Assembly (NCBI GenBank): GCA_026120185.1
Contig: JANUWF010001050.1
Coordinates: forward strand, 1 to 64,000
Origin: Voacanga thouarsii
Lineage: Eukaryota; Streptophyta; Magnoliopsida; Gentianales; Apocynaceae
Length of the DNA: 64,000 bases
Reading direction: 5' to 3'
Position numbers and translations under genes: made by a program. Below, piece by piece: positions 21,744 to 33,510 of this stretch; position 1 is the first letter of the stretch; every line of letters starts with the position of its first letter. Under the pieces are notes generated by a model. It was not told the origin of the DNA. It searched no databases and was given only the letters and a program-made list of their open reading frames with translations.

Positions 21744-23274
21744 TGTTAGAATTCGTGGACTCCTAAATGTGGAAAACATCCACGAATCCCTCCCGATGAC
21801 CCAAGTAAACGATTAAGATGATCTAAGGTTTAAGAATTACCTCTGTTGCTGTAATCGAAATCCTTCGATTCTGGTTGCGCTGTTGTACGTTCGACCCGAA
21901 CAATCACCAGACGCTGCAGTATGCGAACGTCCTCTATCGGATACACACCGCGAACTCACTCGATACCCGGAGAGTGCTAGCGCCTAGGGTTTGAGAGGAT
22001 TTTTTTTTTTCTTTTCTGGTAGAGAATGGCACGAATGTTCTCAATCGAAAAATTGGACTATTGAAAAGACGGCTAGGGTTTTCTTAAAAACCCTCGAACC
22101 TCTTAGAGTCCAACTCTAATAATATCTTATCATATTCTAATTTAAATTCAAATTAAATTTAAACTGATATGATAAGATTCTGCCATTATCTGGGTAATTT
22201 AACTAATTAATTTACCGAGTCGAATTCTTATAATCTGGACATCATCCGGATACATCGAATGTGGACATATTTCCGGATTCATTGTATCTCGGTAAATTTT
22301 CTAAGTACGATTAACTTAGACATATTTCCGATTCATCGAACTCGATTACCGTAAAAATAACCTAACAAGTTCGCTTATTGTGTGACCCTATAGGTTCATT
22401 TAACACTGGCAGTGTGCCTAAATCATATTTAAATAGCCCACAAGTTATAAGCGGTTTCTAGCAAAACATTATAACTATCCAGGTTAAATGAAGATCGGTG
22501 ATCTCTTTGAACCAAACCATAATTTTATATTTAGTCCTTTTGTCACACGATATCCTGATTAAGCATAAGGCACTGAGTATGTCATCCTTATTAAGCTTAA
22601 TCAATTATTTCTTGATTTCATAGTAGACTGTTCAAACAAATGATATCAATATCTTAGATTGATATATTTGAGCACGACCATGCATTTTTAACAGTCTAAC
22701 TTATCAAGGGGCCCATGGATATCTCTCTCATAACTCGAGAGGGACAAATTCATTCACAATCAATCATATTCCTCTCCTTGATTTATTCTATATCCAACAA
22801 GTGGTCTAATTTATTATCTGGTTAAAGACAACTTTAGACAATGTCAAAATATAGAATTTATCAAGTAGGAAACTATGATGAATATAGGTCGAAGGACTTT
22901 CAATATTATTATGGCTAGAAAGTACTTATGACATATTTCATGAAGTACTCTCACAGTGGGTCATGTCCAATACAATGTTCTCTAACATTTATTTATATCT
23001 TAACTCGATATCACAAATATCATGGCCAGTAAAACATAGCCATCAAGTCACAAACATACTAATTTTAATTTATTATTATTCTAATAATAATAATCGATCA
23101 GGGACAGTTTTAGAATAGTCATTGTATTCATTGTAGGGTTTTACTATCAAGTCACGTACTTGATGACCAACAAAACAAAACTCACTATTTATGGAAAGGA
23201 AAGCCTCATATTATTATATAAAACATAATGATAATAGTATAAGTACAAATTGACTCTAGAGCATATCCCCAACA
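21744..23274 (-). mobile_element. solo LTR (copia-like), copy C, target duplication CAATA
   Basis: 1,531 bp with + strand ends TGTTAGAATTC and CCCCAACA, flanked by the direct repeat CAATA at 21739-21743 and 23275-23279. On the minus strand it begins TGTTGGGGATATGCTCTAGA, like BARE/Angela-type copia LTRs, so the orientation is minus. It contains no gene. It splits a core repeat module, so it is younger than the array. Its sequence differs from solo LTRs A and B. Confidence 0.85.
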
Positions 23275-23897
23275 CAATATACTTAGCACAGAGTCAAATC
23301 CAGAAAAATTTTTTAAAATGTAAATCAAATGCAGTTTCTCCAAACCAAGTTTTGATATTAACTTCAACCAATATTTTATAACATCATCCTTGAATTTAAG
23401 CAAGATTTATTATTTATTACTTCTGATCACATCCCAAGCTTAAAATTCACATTCATCATCAAAATCACGCTCCTAGGTAAAAAACTACCGACCATAACAA
23501 CAACAACAACAACAACAATGGAATCACCCTTCAATGTAACTTGAATGGCAATACAATAGAAACGAAAATATGCACAAAAATTAAATCTCTAGAAAATGAA
23601 GATAACCAAAAACATAAAAATTCAAATCGCATCAAAGCATTCCATAGAAAGAAAAAGCCAAGCTTTACTAATACATATGGTTTCATTCATTTAGGATCTC
23701 GTACACTAAAAAAAAAATTACATTTACATATTCAATTCTATTGATTTGTACTTCAATAAAAAATAAATTTACATATTCAATTCTCTTAATATTTTCATGA
23801 AATTGTGCATCATACATGGGCTTCTAATGGTAAACAATCATCGCAAAACACCGAATGGTTGCCCAATCATGCTTATATTGATGCACAATATACTTAT
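23275..23897. repeat. complex repeat array, block 3
   Basis: This is the end of the split core, then the long spacer (to about 23405), unique DNA with a (CAA)n tract at 23496-23518, and another core at about 23803-23897. That last core is itself interrupted at CTTAT (23893-23897) by the next solo LTR. Confidence 0.7.
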
Positions 23898-25926
23898 TGT
23901 TGGATTGTATGCCCTCTTAGACTAGGTTTCTGATGTAAAATCGAATATTTTAATAAAAGAATTTATTTTCAGAAATTGTTTGTGAATTTACTTTTTGTTT
24001 GTGCACGATTTTCGTTTGAAACAGACCCATTGTGTTTAAATAAGTGATCCATGTGAATGGTGCTCTTTCACAGTAAGGTATAGATCACGGGTTATTTAAC
24101 ACATAAACTTTTGTTCTTAACCTATTGATGAGACTGAGAATCTCATCATGTTTAGGTTATTATGTTATGAATTCCAAATGGGGAATGGCTTACCTTTAGC
24201 CAGTGGGTAGTCCACTCACTTCATGACATAAGCGTATTTCGAATACGTAGAACAGGACTCGTAGTAGTGGTTTCTCAAAGTACTATATGGTAGAAACCTA
24301 GACTACTACCGCTACAGCGTGGACTAGTACTCTACGACTTGAGTATGAGTTGGTGGTCTGGCGAAGCTGGGAGCATATACTTTGATTTGCTATAGTTGAG
24401 GTTCTATCGTAGGGCCAATATACTTGCATGTTGGGTATGTGTGACTAGTTAGTTAAGACAGAACTTATACAAGATAGTTTCTGCACTATATCGCCCTTGT
24501 GGTTGTCCGAATGGTCTAAAATGTCCGAGCCCCGGGAAACATGACTTGGATGTTTGCTTTAGGGTAGCTCCCTTGGAAAGCGGAAACACTCCAGGAAGTC
24601 ATGGATCATTGGACTAGAAGCCTAAGGATGGTAGATGTCATTTAGAGGGGTGTTAGTACACTTCTTCCTCTCTAAATGTACGGCGATGTGTAGAGGGGTA
24701 TTTTAGTCATTTCACCTGTAGGTCGGAGGCTTTGCTAATGCAGCATTGTCCTTGGGGTCAATATTTCCTTATGGTGATATTAGGAAATATTTAAAATGTA
24801 AAATACAGCTATTCATATAGCAGGGGTATTTTGGTCATTTTAGCGACCAAGGCGATGTGTCTTTTGGTCCTCGGAATAGCCCGTAAGTCCTAACTACTTT
24901 TGGGTTGAGGAATTGGTCTCAGTTGAAGAGGATTTTATTTTATTTTATTTAGGAAGTCTAATTTATTATTGGATTGGAATAAAATAAATAAATAAATAAA
25001 ATAGAAGTTGAGAGAAAATTAATTATCTAGTTTATTTGGTTAATTAATTATTCAGGGCCTAGGTCCAGTATGAATACTTAGGAAATTAACCTGGGCTTAA
25101 CCTAGGGGAAATAATTAATATTTAATTATTTATTGGGTTATTTATATAGGCCCAAGAAATAAATAATTAAAGATTAATTATTTTAGTTCATTTGGGCTCA
25201 TTAATTATTTATTGGGTTATTTATGTAAGCCCAGGAAATAAATAATTAATGTTTATTATTTTGGGCCTTTTGGGTCCAAGGAAAATAATAAATATTTTTC
25301 TGGCCCAATAGCTTGGACCTTAGGGTTTTTCCAGTATACGATTAAGAGGAGTTTAGGGTTAGGCCAAACTGATTCTCAGGATAACATCCGGGTGTTTTGA
25401 AATCCCGAGAATAGGTTTATCAGATAATGAGAGACCTAATTTTGGCTAACTAATAAACAACTCTTTGGAAAAAGAAAAACCCTAGTTTTTCCTACCCAAC
25501 AGAAGACTCACGTCTCTCTGGAGAGCCTCACGTAAGCTCCCTCTCTCACGCCTCCCTCTTCTTGGTTTCTCCTTGGAGCTTTGCTAACCAATAGCAAGTG
25601 AACCAAGGAGATTTGAGACCATTCTTCTGCTCTGTTGTATTCACCGATTAGAGGTTAGGCTGAGGAATATCCCGAGAGTTGGAAAGCTAGGCGTTCATGC
25701 AAACAAGGCGGAGTAGAAGGCTAGCGGGTATTCAACCGGAAGCTTCTTCAAGTGGGCAAAGCGAGGCGATTCCAGTCGTTCAATCCGCTCTTACTCAACC
25801 TAGAAGGGTTAAGGAGCGCAAAGGTATGATCTTCACACTTCCGTATAGCCTTTAAGGCTTGGTTTTATTTTTCTCTATTTAATTTTTTACGCTACCAGTG
25901 CATGCTCTCTGTTTTCGTCTCCCTCA
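23898..25926 (+). mobile_element. solo LTR (copia-like), copy B, target duplication CTTAT
   Basis: 2,029 bp, starting TGTTGGATTGTATGCCCTC and ending GTCTCCCTCA, with CTTAT on both sides (23893-23897 and 25927-25931). Its first kilobase matches solo LTR A (2723-4666) closely. A part at about 24950-25320 holds repeated TTAATTATTTATTGGGTTA stretches. There is no coding region. It lies inside a repeat core and was therefore inserted after the array formed. Confidence 0.88.
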
Positions 25927-25931
25927 CTTAT

Positions 25932-27345
25932 CACATAATCAAATCCGGAAAAATTTTTAAAAATGTATGTCAAATGCAGTTTCTCCAAACCCAGTTTTTC
26001 ATACCAGCTTCAACCAATATTTTATCACATCATCCCTGAATTTATGTAAAAATCCCACTAATCTATGTCAAAATCCCAGTGATCTATGTCAAAAGTAACT
26101 AAACAAAAAAGATTGCGCACTATGTATGACTATGTTAAAAAAAACAGCAGAATGATAAAATAAATTCTGCTTATCTTATTGTAAAACAAAACTCCTTATC
26201 TATATTTGTAAACCAGCTGTAGAAAAAGCACCATCTGCAAGTCTATTCATAACAAGATTGGGCACATTTACATATTCAATTTTGTTAATGTTTTCATGAA
26301 ATTGTGCATCATACGTGGGCTTTTAATGGTAAACCATCATCGCAAAACACCGAATGGTTGCCCAATCATGCTTATATAGACGCCCAATATACTTAGCACG
26401 CAATCAAATCCGGAAACATTTTTTAAAATGTAAGTGAAATGCAGTTTCTCGAAACCCAGTTTTTGATATCCGCTTCAACCAATATTTTATGACATCGTCC
26501 TTGAATTTATGTCAAAATCCCACTAATCCATGTCAAAAGAACATTGGACCTATTCATGTCAAAATCCCAGTGATCTATGTCAAAAGTAACTAAACAAAAA
26601 AGATTGCGCACTATGTATGACTATGTTTAAAAAAACAGCAGAATGATAAAATAAATTCTGCTTATCTTATGTAAAACAAAACTCCTTATCTATATTTGTA
26701 AACCAGTTGCAGAAAAAGCACCATCTGCAAGCCCATTCATAACAAGATTGGGCAAATTTACATATTTAATTTTGTTAATTTTTCATGAAATTGTGCATCA
26801 TATGTGGGCTTTTGATAGTAAACCATCGTCACAAAACACCAAATGGTTGCCCAATCATGTTTATATTGACGCCCAATATACTTAGCACACCATCAAATTC
26901 CGTAAAATTTAAAATAATCTAAGTCAAATGCATAGCAAAATTCCTTTATGGTATTGTACACTTAAAAAAAAAATACATTAACATATTCAATTTCCTTAAT
27001 GTTTTCATGAAATTGTGCATCATACGTGGGCTTCTGATGGTAAACCATCGCCACAAAACACCGAATGGTTATCCAATCATGCTTATATAGACGCCCAATA
27101 TACTTAACACGCAATCAAATCCAAAAACATTTTTTAAAATGTAAGTGAAATGCAGTTTCTCGAAACCAGTTTTTGATATCCGCTTCAACCAATATTTTAT
27201 GACATCGTCCTTGAATTTATGTCAAAATCCCACTAATCCATGTCAAATGTAACTAAACAAAAAAGACTTTCAATAGTTTATACTACCGCAGTAAAAAGAA
27301 TGTGTATGTGTTTTAAAATAAAAACAAGGGGTACAATAGCAATTT
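25932..27345. repeat. complex repeat array, block 4
   Basis: Long spacer, core at about 26303-26398, long spacer, core at about 26790-26888, short spacer, core at about 27015-27112, long spacer. The block ends in GGGGTACAATAGCAATTT exactly as block 1 does. The same order of parts over more than 1.2 kb shows a segmental duplication with block 1. The right end is cut by the copia fragment at 27346. Confidence 0.8.
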
Positions 27346-27405
27346 GAACACCCAGACGGTAGGATAGACCATTTAATTGGTGATGGCAGTGTCCAGAAGA
27401 ACTAA
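27346..27405 (+). pseudogene. 3' end of copia gag (element 2)
   Basis: The short frame ends with the same GDGSVQKN-type C-terminus as element 1 and a TAA at 27403-27405. Everything upstream is lost. A 74-base spacer and an ATG at 27480 follow. Confidence 0.7.
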
Positions 27406-27479
27406 TGCATCACCCTGATATTTTTTACTTTTCATTATATTCTAATAATATTTACGTTTGCATATATATTTTTGTTCAG

Positions 27480-27790
27480 ATGGCTATAGTTAATGATGAT
27501 GTATGTATTATTGATAGTGGAACTACACACACCATACTAAAAAATGAGAAATATTTTTCTTATCTTAAAATGGGAGAAATAAATATTTATACTATAGACG
27601 GTAGTACAAATGTGATTGAAGGCTCCGAAAGAGCTAGTATATTGTTGCTTGAAGGAACAACAATTACTATTGATAAGGTACTATTGTCCTCAAAATTTAA
27701 AAGAAATTTATTGAGCTTTAAAGATATCCACAGAAATGAGTATCATATTGAAACAAATGAGGAAAATGGTATTGAGTATCTTTATATTAG
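27480..27790 (+). pseudogene. copia protease part of pol (element 2)
   Basis: It opens with ATGGCT directly after TTCAG and carries CIIDSGTTHTIL, the aspartic protease active site. The frame is intact as far as the start of the pre-integrase region (EENGIEYLYI), where the inversion breakpoint falls. The frame continues to 27842 only through inverted sequence that is not protease. Confidence 0.85.
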
Positions 27791-30313
27791 AGGAGTTGGA
27801 ATATCTCTGATAGATGATAATCCACAACTGTCTCGGATATAATGAATCACTGATCTTAACCATACACATTCTCGACTTACTTCATGAATGACTATAATTT
27901 TAGCATGATTTGAAGAAGTAGCTGCTATAGCTTGTTTTGTAGAACGCCATGATATAGCAGTATTTTCACATGTAAATAGATAGCTAGTTTGAGAACGTGT
28001 TTTATGTGGATCAGATAAATAACTAGCATCTGCATAACCTATCAATATTGGGCTGGTTTTATTTGAATAAAATAATCTGAAATCAATCGTACCTTGGAGA
28101 TATTGAAGGACTTGTTTAATTCCATTCCAATGTCGTCGTGTTGGTGAAGAACTAAATCTTACTAATAAATTGACAGCAAAGGCAATATCATGTTGTGTAT
28201 TATTAGCAAGATACATCAATGCACCAATTGCACTAAGAAATGGTACTTCAGGACCAAGGAGTTCTTCATCATCTTGTTGAGGTCGGAAAGGATCTTTATT
28301 CACATCTAATAACTGGACGATCATTGGAATACTTAATGGAAGTGCTTTATCCATGTAAAATCTTTTTAAAACTTTTACTGTATATGTTAATTGATGAATA
28401 AATAGTCCACTTTCTAAATGTTCAATTTGTAAACCAAGACAAAATTTGGTTTTACCAAAATCCTTGATTTTGAATTCTCTTTTTAAATAATCAATTGTTT
28501 CTTGGAGTTCTTCAGGAGTTCCAATAAGATTAATATCATCAACATATATAGCTAATATTACAAATTTAGAATCAGATTTCTTAATAAAAACACATGGACA
28601 TAACTGATCATTTTTAAATCCCGCTTTCAATAAATATTTACTAAGACGATTGAATCACATGCGCTCAGATTGCTTCAGGCCATATAATGATTTTTGCAAC
28701 TTGATGGAGTAATTTTCACGAGGATAATGTTTATATGCTTCGGGCATGCGAAATCCTTCAGGGATTTTCATGTAAATATCATTTTCTAAATTTCAATACA
28801 AGTAAGCAGTGACAACATCTAATAGGCGCATATCTATCTTTTCATGTACTGCCAAACTGATAAGATATCGGAGTGTAATAGCATCAACAACAAGAGAATA
28901 AGTTTCATCATAATCAATATCTGGTCGTTGTGAAAAATCTTAGGCTACTAACCGTGCTTTATATCGTACGATTTCATTATTTTCATTACGCTTTTGCACA
29001 AATATCCATTTGTAGCCAACAGGTTTTACACCTTCCGGTGTTCGGACTGCAGGTCCGAAGACTTCACGTTTTGTCAGTGCATTTAACTCCAATTGAATCG
29101 CATCTTTCTATTGTAGCCAATCTTTTCTATGCCGACATTCATCAACTGATATTGATTCAGGATCATCATTATCCTGTATAACATTAAGAGATATATTGTA
29201 TGCAAACATATTATCAATAATTATTTCTATCCGATTCCAACTTCTACCGAAAGTGGTATAATTGATAGAAATTTTAGTGTTACGTTCATCAACTTCTGAT
29301 TTTTTGTCATCAATTTTCTCTTGGTCTTTATCATTATTTTCTTCAATATGATCATCTGGATCATTTAATCCTCTTTTCTTTTGAGGATTTTTATCTTTAG
29401 AACTAAGAGGTCGGCCACGCTTCTGGCGTGCTTTTGACTCAGCAGCTATAGGTATAATATTTTGTTCTGCTGGAACTTCAATTCGAATAGGAGTATTTAT
29501 AGTTGGAATATGCGATTTTGTAACTCTTCTGGAGTCAACAAAAGCGTCTGGCATTTGATTTGCAATACTTTGCAAATGATTTATCTTTTGAACTTCAAGT
29601 TCACATGCGTTTGTGCGCGGATCAAGATAATTTAATGATGTTGTCCAAGCAAAATATTTCTTATGCTGTTTATAATTTCTCCCCTAATTTAGGGAATAAT
29701 GATTCATCAAAATGACAATCAGCAAATCTTGCTGTAAATATATCTCATGTCAGAGGTTCAACATACTTGATAATAGAGGGAGAATCATATCTAACGTATA
29801 TCCCCTTTCTTCTTTGAGGACCCATCTTTGTACGTTGGTTTGGTGCAATTGGAACATATACAGCACACCCAAAAATTCTTAAATGAGCAATATTTGATTC
29901 TGAACCAAAAGCCAATTGCAAATGAGAGAATTTATGATAACTAGTTGGCCTTATACGTACAAGTGCTGCAGCATGTAAAATAGCATGTCCCCAAGCAGAT
30001 GTTGGGAGATTTGTTTTCATTAATAATGGTCTAGTAATTAATTGTAATCTTTTAATAAAAGATTCAGCAAGACCATTTTGTGTATGAACATGAGCTACAG
30101 GATGTTTAACATTAATCCCAATTGGCATGCAATATGCATCAAAAGCAACCGGTCATGGTAGATCCGGGATGACCCAACCGATCATGCCAAATACTAAAAG
30201 TAGTAGGATCAGTAAACTTCTGGTTTACTAGATGATGAATTTCAATTGTACGTATTTTTGTAAAATATAGGCCAGTAGAAAAAAACGGTAGTTTTTCTAA
30301 TACAGATTTCTTA
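27791..30313 (-). pseudogene. inverted pol segment (element 2): integrase, RT, RNase H
   Basis: Read on the minus strand from 30313 down, it starts in the pre-integrase region and runs through the integrase (open at 30128-29745, with QNGLAESFIKRL), the linker (29575-29108), RT with YVDD at 28535-28546, and RNase H to IPTPLI near 27790. Several stops and frameshifts separate the open parts. The whole segment lies opposite to the protease on its left and the RNase H tail on its right. Confidence 0.88.
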
Positions 30314-30553
30314 GACAATGCAGCTTGTATAGCTCAATTACGAGGAGGATATACTAAAGGAGATCGAACAAAACATATTTCACCAAAATTCTTCTTTACT
30401 CGTGAACTCCAGAAGAAAGGTGAAATTGATGTGCTACAAATTCGGTCATGTGACAACCTCGTAGATATTTTCACGAAGACTTTACCGACTGCAACATTTG
30501 AGAAGTTGAGATATAAAATCGGTATGCGTCGATTAAAAGCTTTAAAGGAATAA
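30314..30553 (+). pseudogene. RNase H C-terminus of copia pol (element 2)
   Basis: This + strand frame begins DNAACIAQLRGG and ends LKALKE with TAA at 30551-30553. It is the exact continuation of the inverted RNase H that ends at about 27790. It is open throughout. Confidence 0.85.
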
Positions 30554-30682
30554 TCTCATCAGGGGGAAGAATAAACAGACATATAGAATAGTGTACTATT
30601 TTTCCTTCACTAGATTTTTTTTTCCACTGAGTTTTTATCTAGTAAGGTTTTAATGAGGCATATTCTTTATGTAATGGACATC

Positions 30683-30692
30683 CAAGGGGGAG
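30683..30692 (+). promoter_or_regulatory. polypurine tract of copia element 2
   Basis: CAAGGGGGAG lies directly before the LTR, as in element 1. Confidence 0.85.
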
Positions 30693-30979
30693 TGTTGTAA
30701 ATATATTGAATTAGTGGAAGCTCCACTAATTATGAATTATATGGATGTTCACCATTTAGTGGAGACACCACTAATATATATTAGTGGAAGATGTTGTATT
30801 CTACTAAATAAGAGCTCTATAAATAGAGCTATTCGCTAAGCTTGAAATGTACCATCATTTTGTGAAAGAATTGTGAGAGAAAATTGTGAGATAAAAGAAA
30901 GAGAGAAGTTTGAAGAAATTCTTGTGCAAAGAATAGTTAGAGTTTTCTTAGTGTGTAATGTGTAGATTTTATTCTAACA
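30693..30979 (+). repeat. 3' LTR of copia element 2
   Basis: 287 bp, starting TGTTGTAAATATATTG and ending TTCTAACA, with a promoter-like CTCTATAAATAGAG near 30809-30822. It contains inverted copies of TTAGTGGAAG and CTCCACTAA. Apart from the two ends it is unlike the LTRs of element 1, so the two elements are separate families of one lineage. Confidence 0.8.
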
Positions 30980-32842
30980 CTACCCAAATTTTATAACAAT
31001 GTCTGACTTATAATTAGTTTCAAAACTTAGGCCTTAAATTAGATTGCAACACCTCAATCTCGTTCTAAATTAAAATTTTATTTTAATTTAAATATATTAT
31101 ATATTTTAAAATATTTTTATTTTTTGAAAATTATTACCTACTCACAACACATTATATTCTCTCTTTGAATCCCACTTGACCTCACATAATTAATAATTTT
31201 TTACAAAATTCACTTATAAAAAATGATTTCAAGGATATCAAGATGTCTAGTTTCTAATTAAGAAGAAAACCTTAACACTGAATGAAGGGAAAATAAAGGC
31301 AGTTATAAGGGAGAATTCATCAATTATTGATTTTATATATAGTATTCAGAAATTAATTAAACGAATATATCACTTATGAATGATTTGATTCTGGATTTCA
31401 TATATAGTATTAAAAAATCAATTATATAAATAGATATAATAAAAGTTGCATGCAATCTTAGAAACAAGACAATAGAAATTTCCTGGATTATGATCAAACC
31501 AATCAAGAGAATTTATAGAGTTTAATGTATTCTTAGGAGGTCTTGATTAAGAAGAGACTTCAATAAATTAACGTATGAGAGGAAATTATATAACTCAAGA
31601 GAGAATATAATTTAATTCAGGAATTCTTACCAATTCAAGATATTAGATTAATCATTAATTCTTGAATTGACTTAGCATTGATTGTTTAGGGAATTCTATA
31701 TTTAAGTTTTGATTTATATCAATTGTTCTTCCCTTATTTGTTGTTTATTAAAGAATTCTTAGTTAACCTGATTTTTATTTACTTTAGGTGTTTTAATTAC
31801 ATCATTTCAATTTGTTACTTAAAAAGAAGGTTAGTAATAGTATTAGTGCTTATCATCTTTGTAGGATAATATTTATTTAATTATACTATACAAACGATGT
31901 ACACCTTTGCATAAACCTAGGAAAAGAAGCTCCATTTTAGAATGGCTAATAACTAAACGAATTGTTTTGTCCATTTCAATTTTGTATAGTTGATTAAGCC
32001 AAATTCATTGTAGTATGTTGAGTCCACTCCTACTTTTTGACAAAACAAGCTCTTTTTCCCTTTTTTTTCTTTTGGAATATATGTTCAAAAGATTATTCAA
32101 ATGATTAAAAAAATTCTCTTGAAAATTGAAAAAATGAATATTCAATTGCATTTGAATCTATAAATTAAAAGGAGCATAAAAATATTTGGTAATTGAAGTT
32201 AAATATATTCCGCACATATCAAACTCTTTGGATCCATGATTATCCTAACCCTAATGTGCGCCAATCCACTTTGATAACAATAAACAAGACCGACTCATTA
32301 AAATATAGTTAAAAAATAACGTCTTGTGTATTAAAAAAAAATTGAATTTCTTGAACTTTAATTTTTTTAAAAAAATATTATACATGATTATATACACCAT
32401 TAAATTGCAAAATGTCAAATGCAATTTGTGACACAAATGATCTATCTCAAATCTAACGACTCTAGCGGCATTCTTTTGTTACACTATTTTAGAAATTCTA
32501 GAGCAGGTATTTGAACAAAAAATTTTGGTTTGTCTATCACTAGACCCCCCCAAAAAAAATTGTAAATAAACTATACAGTTCACCTCTTCTGGAAATTCAA
32601 TTTCCCCATGCAATGCACAAATATGGAGGCAAAAACAATTGGAAATAGAATCAAAACAACAGCCACTATAGGTAATCGGCTATGATGATATCCAAAATAA
32701 TTTAAAAAGGCTGCTACTGTTGTTTACTTTAATTCGATTGTTTGCCCCCATAGTATGATTTTGTGTTAATGAAACCAAAAATAAATGATAACAGAAATTC
32801 CAGCACATTAGAATAGCTCAATTAAGTGGGAAAAATGCATAC
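30980..32842. other. AT-rich spacer, nothing recognised
   Basis: About 1.9 kb without gene, RNA or transposon ends that I can support. The minus-strand frame at 32251-32436 is rich in F, L, K and N, as expected by chance in AT-rich DNA. Confidence 0.5.
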
Positions 32843-33085
32843 TGGTCGAGGAATCAAGAATCTAGCCAATAGATTGAATATAGAGTAAAAAGCAGATTGC
32901 AAAATTGCAGCCATCGAAAAACTTGGTGTGATTACAATCAGCATCATGCCCAAAAAACTTATGTACAACAATGTACAGAACATAAAGTATATGCACCAAA
33001 AGACTTTGCAAGCTGATCCATAATAGCCCATCATCGGATATATGATTACTGTAAAAACATGTGCTTGGACAAAGATAAAGGGAAT
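32843..33085 (-). pseudogene. exon fragment of a PDR-type ABCG transporter
   Basis: Read on the minus strand, this contains [20 protein letters not shown], then [11 protein letters not shown], then [16 protein letters not shown] and ARFLIPRP. That is the membrane domain of full-size plant ABCG (pleiotropic drug resistance) transporters of the plasma membrane. The similarity stops at IPRP, where CCA|GTATGC forms a donor site, so this looks like one original exon. The other exons (the protein is normally about 1,400 residues) are missing, and the pararetrovirus begins about 120 bases away. It is a gene relic. Confidence 0.7.
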
Positions 33086-33204
33086 ATCTCAACTATAACT
33101 TGCAAAAATCAATGACAACTTTGTATTAGAAAGTAGAAAAAATAGAAATTCTCTCATTTTGCTGATAAACAAGTAGGTAACTCTTTAATGCACCCTTCAA
33201 TTTA

Positions 33205-33410
33205 TACCTGAGCGAGTGGGTAAGCCCAAGAAGCATACATTCCTGCAAATCTTTCTCGATAAAAAGCAACTATCTCTGTGGCAAAACAGACTATTTGCCA
33301 GATGGCAAGCCCTTCTATCCAACTTTGATTTTGACATTGAATTCATTAAAGGAGAGAATAATTTCTTACCAGATTTCTTAACCCGAGAATTTTTACAAGG
33401 ACATACGTAA
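33205..33410 (+). pseudogene. pararetroviral RNase H, C-terminal end
   Basis: About 60 residues from the end of the polyprotein, including FARWQALLSNFDFDIEFIKG and NNFLPDFLTREFL, which mark the C-terminus of caulimovirid RNase H. The front of RNase H is absent, so the circular genome was apparently opened here before or during integration. The stop is at 33408-33410. Confidence 0.8.
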
Positions 33411-33477
33411 GCTTTTAACACAGTATTCAACACTATGATGAGTACCGATTCAGTTTAGGAGCTCATTCATACCTCTC

Positions 33478-33486
33478 TATAAATAG
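33478..33486 (+). promoter_or_regulatory. TATA-like box before the second viral ORF
   Basis: TATAAATAG lies in the short gap between the RNase H stop and the second ORF start (33511), only about 33 bases before that ATG. It could be a chance match or the relic of a separate promoter. Confidence 0.3.
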
Positions 33487-33510
33487 CATGCTATGTTGGA
33501 GAAATCAGAC

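Larger units (their letters stand above)
27346..30979 (+). mobile_element. Ty1/copia retrotransposon, 5' truncated with internal inversion (element 2)
   Basis: Same lineage as element 1. The parts in + coordinates are: the end of gag and protease on the + strand (27346-27790), then pre-integrase to RNase H on the minus strand (27791-30313), then the end of RNase H, polypurine tract and 3' LTR on the + strand. Put back in the normal direction, the middle piece fits between the outer pieces almost without loss. There is no 5' LTR; the left edge abuts a repeat block. The element is inactive. Confidence 0.88.

Noticed and set aside
18386..27112. Regularly recurring short repeats that might suggest a CRISPR-like array
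   Set aside because: The units are about 95 bp, the spacers are themselves repeated and of two kinds, and the DNA is plainly plant nuclear; there are no cas genes.
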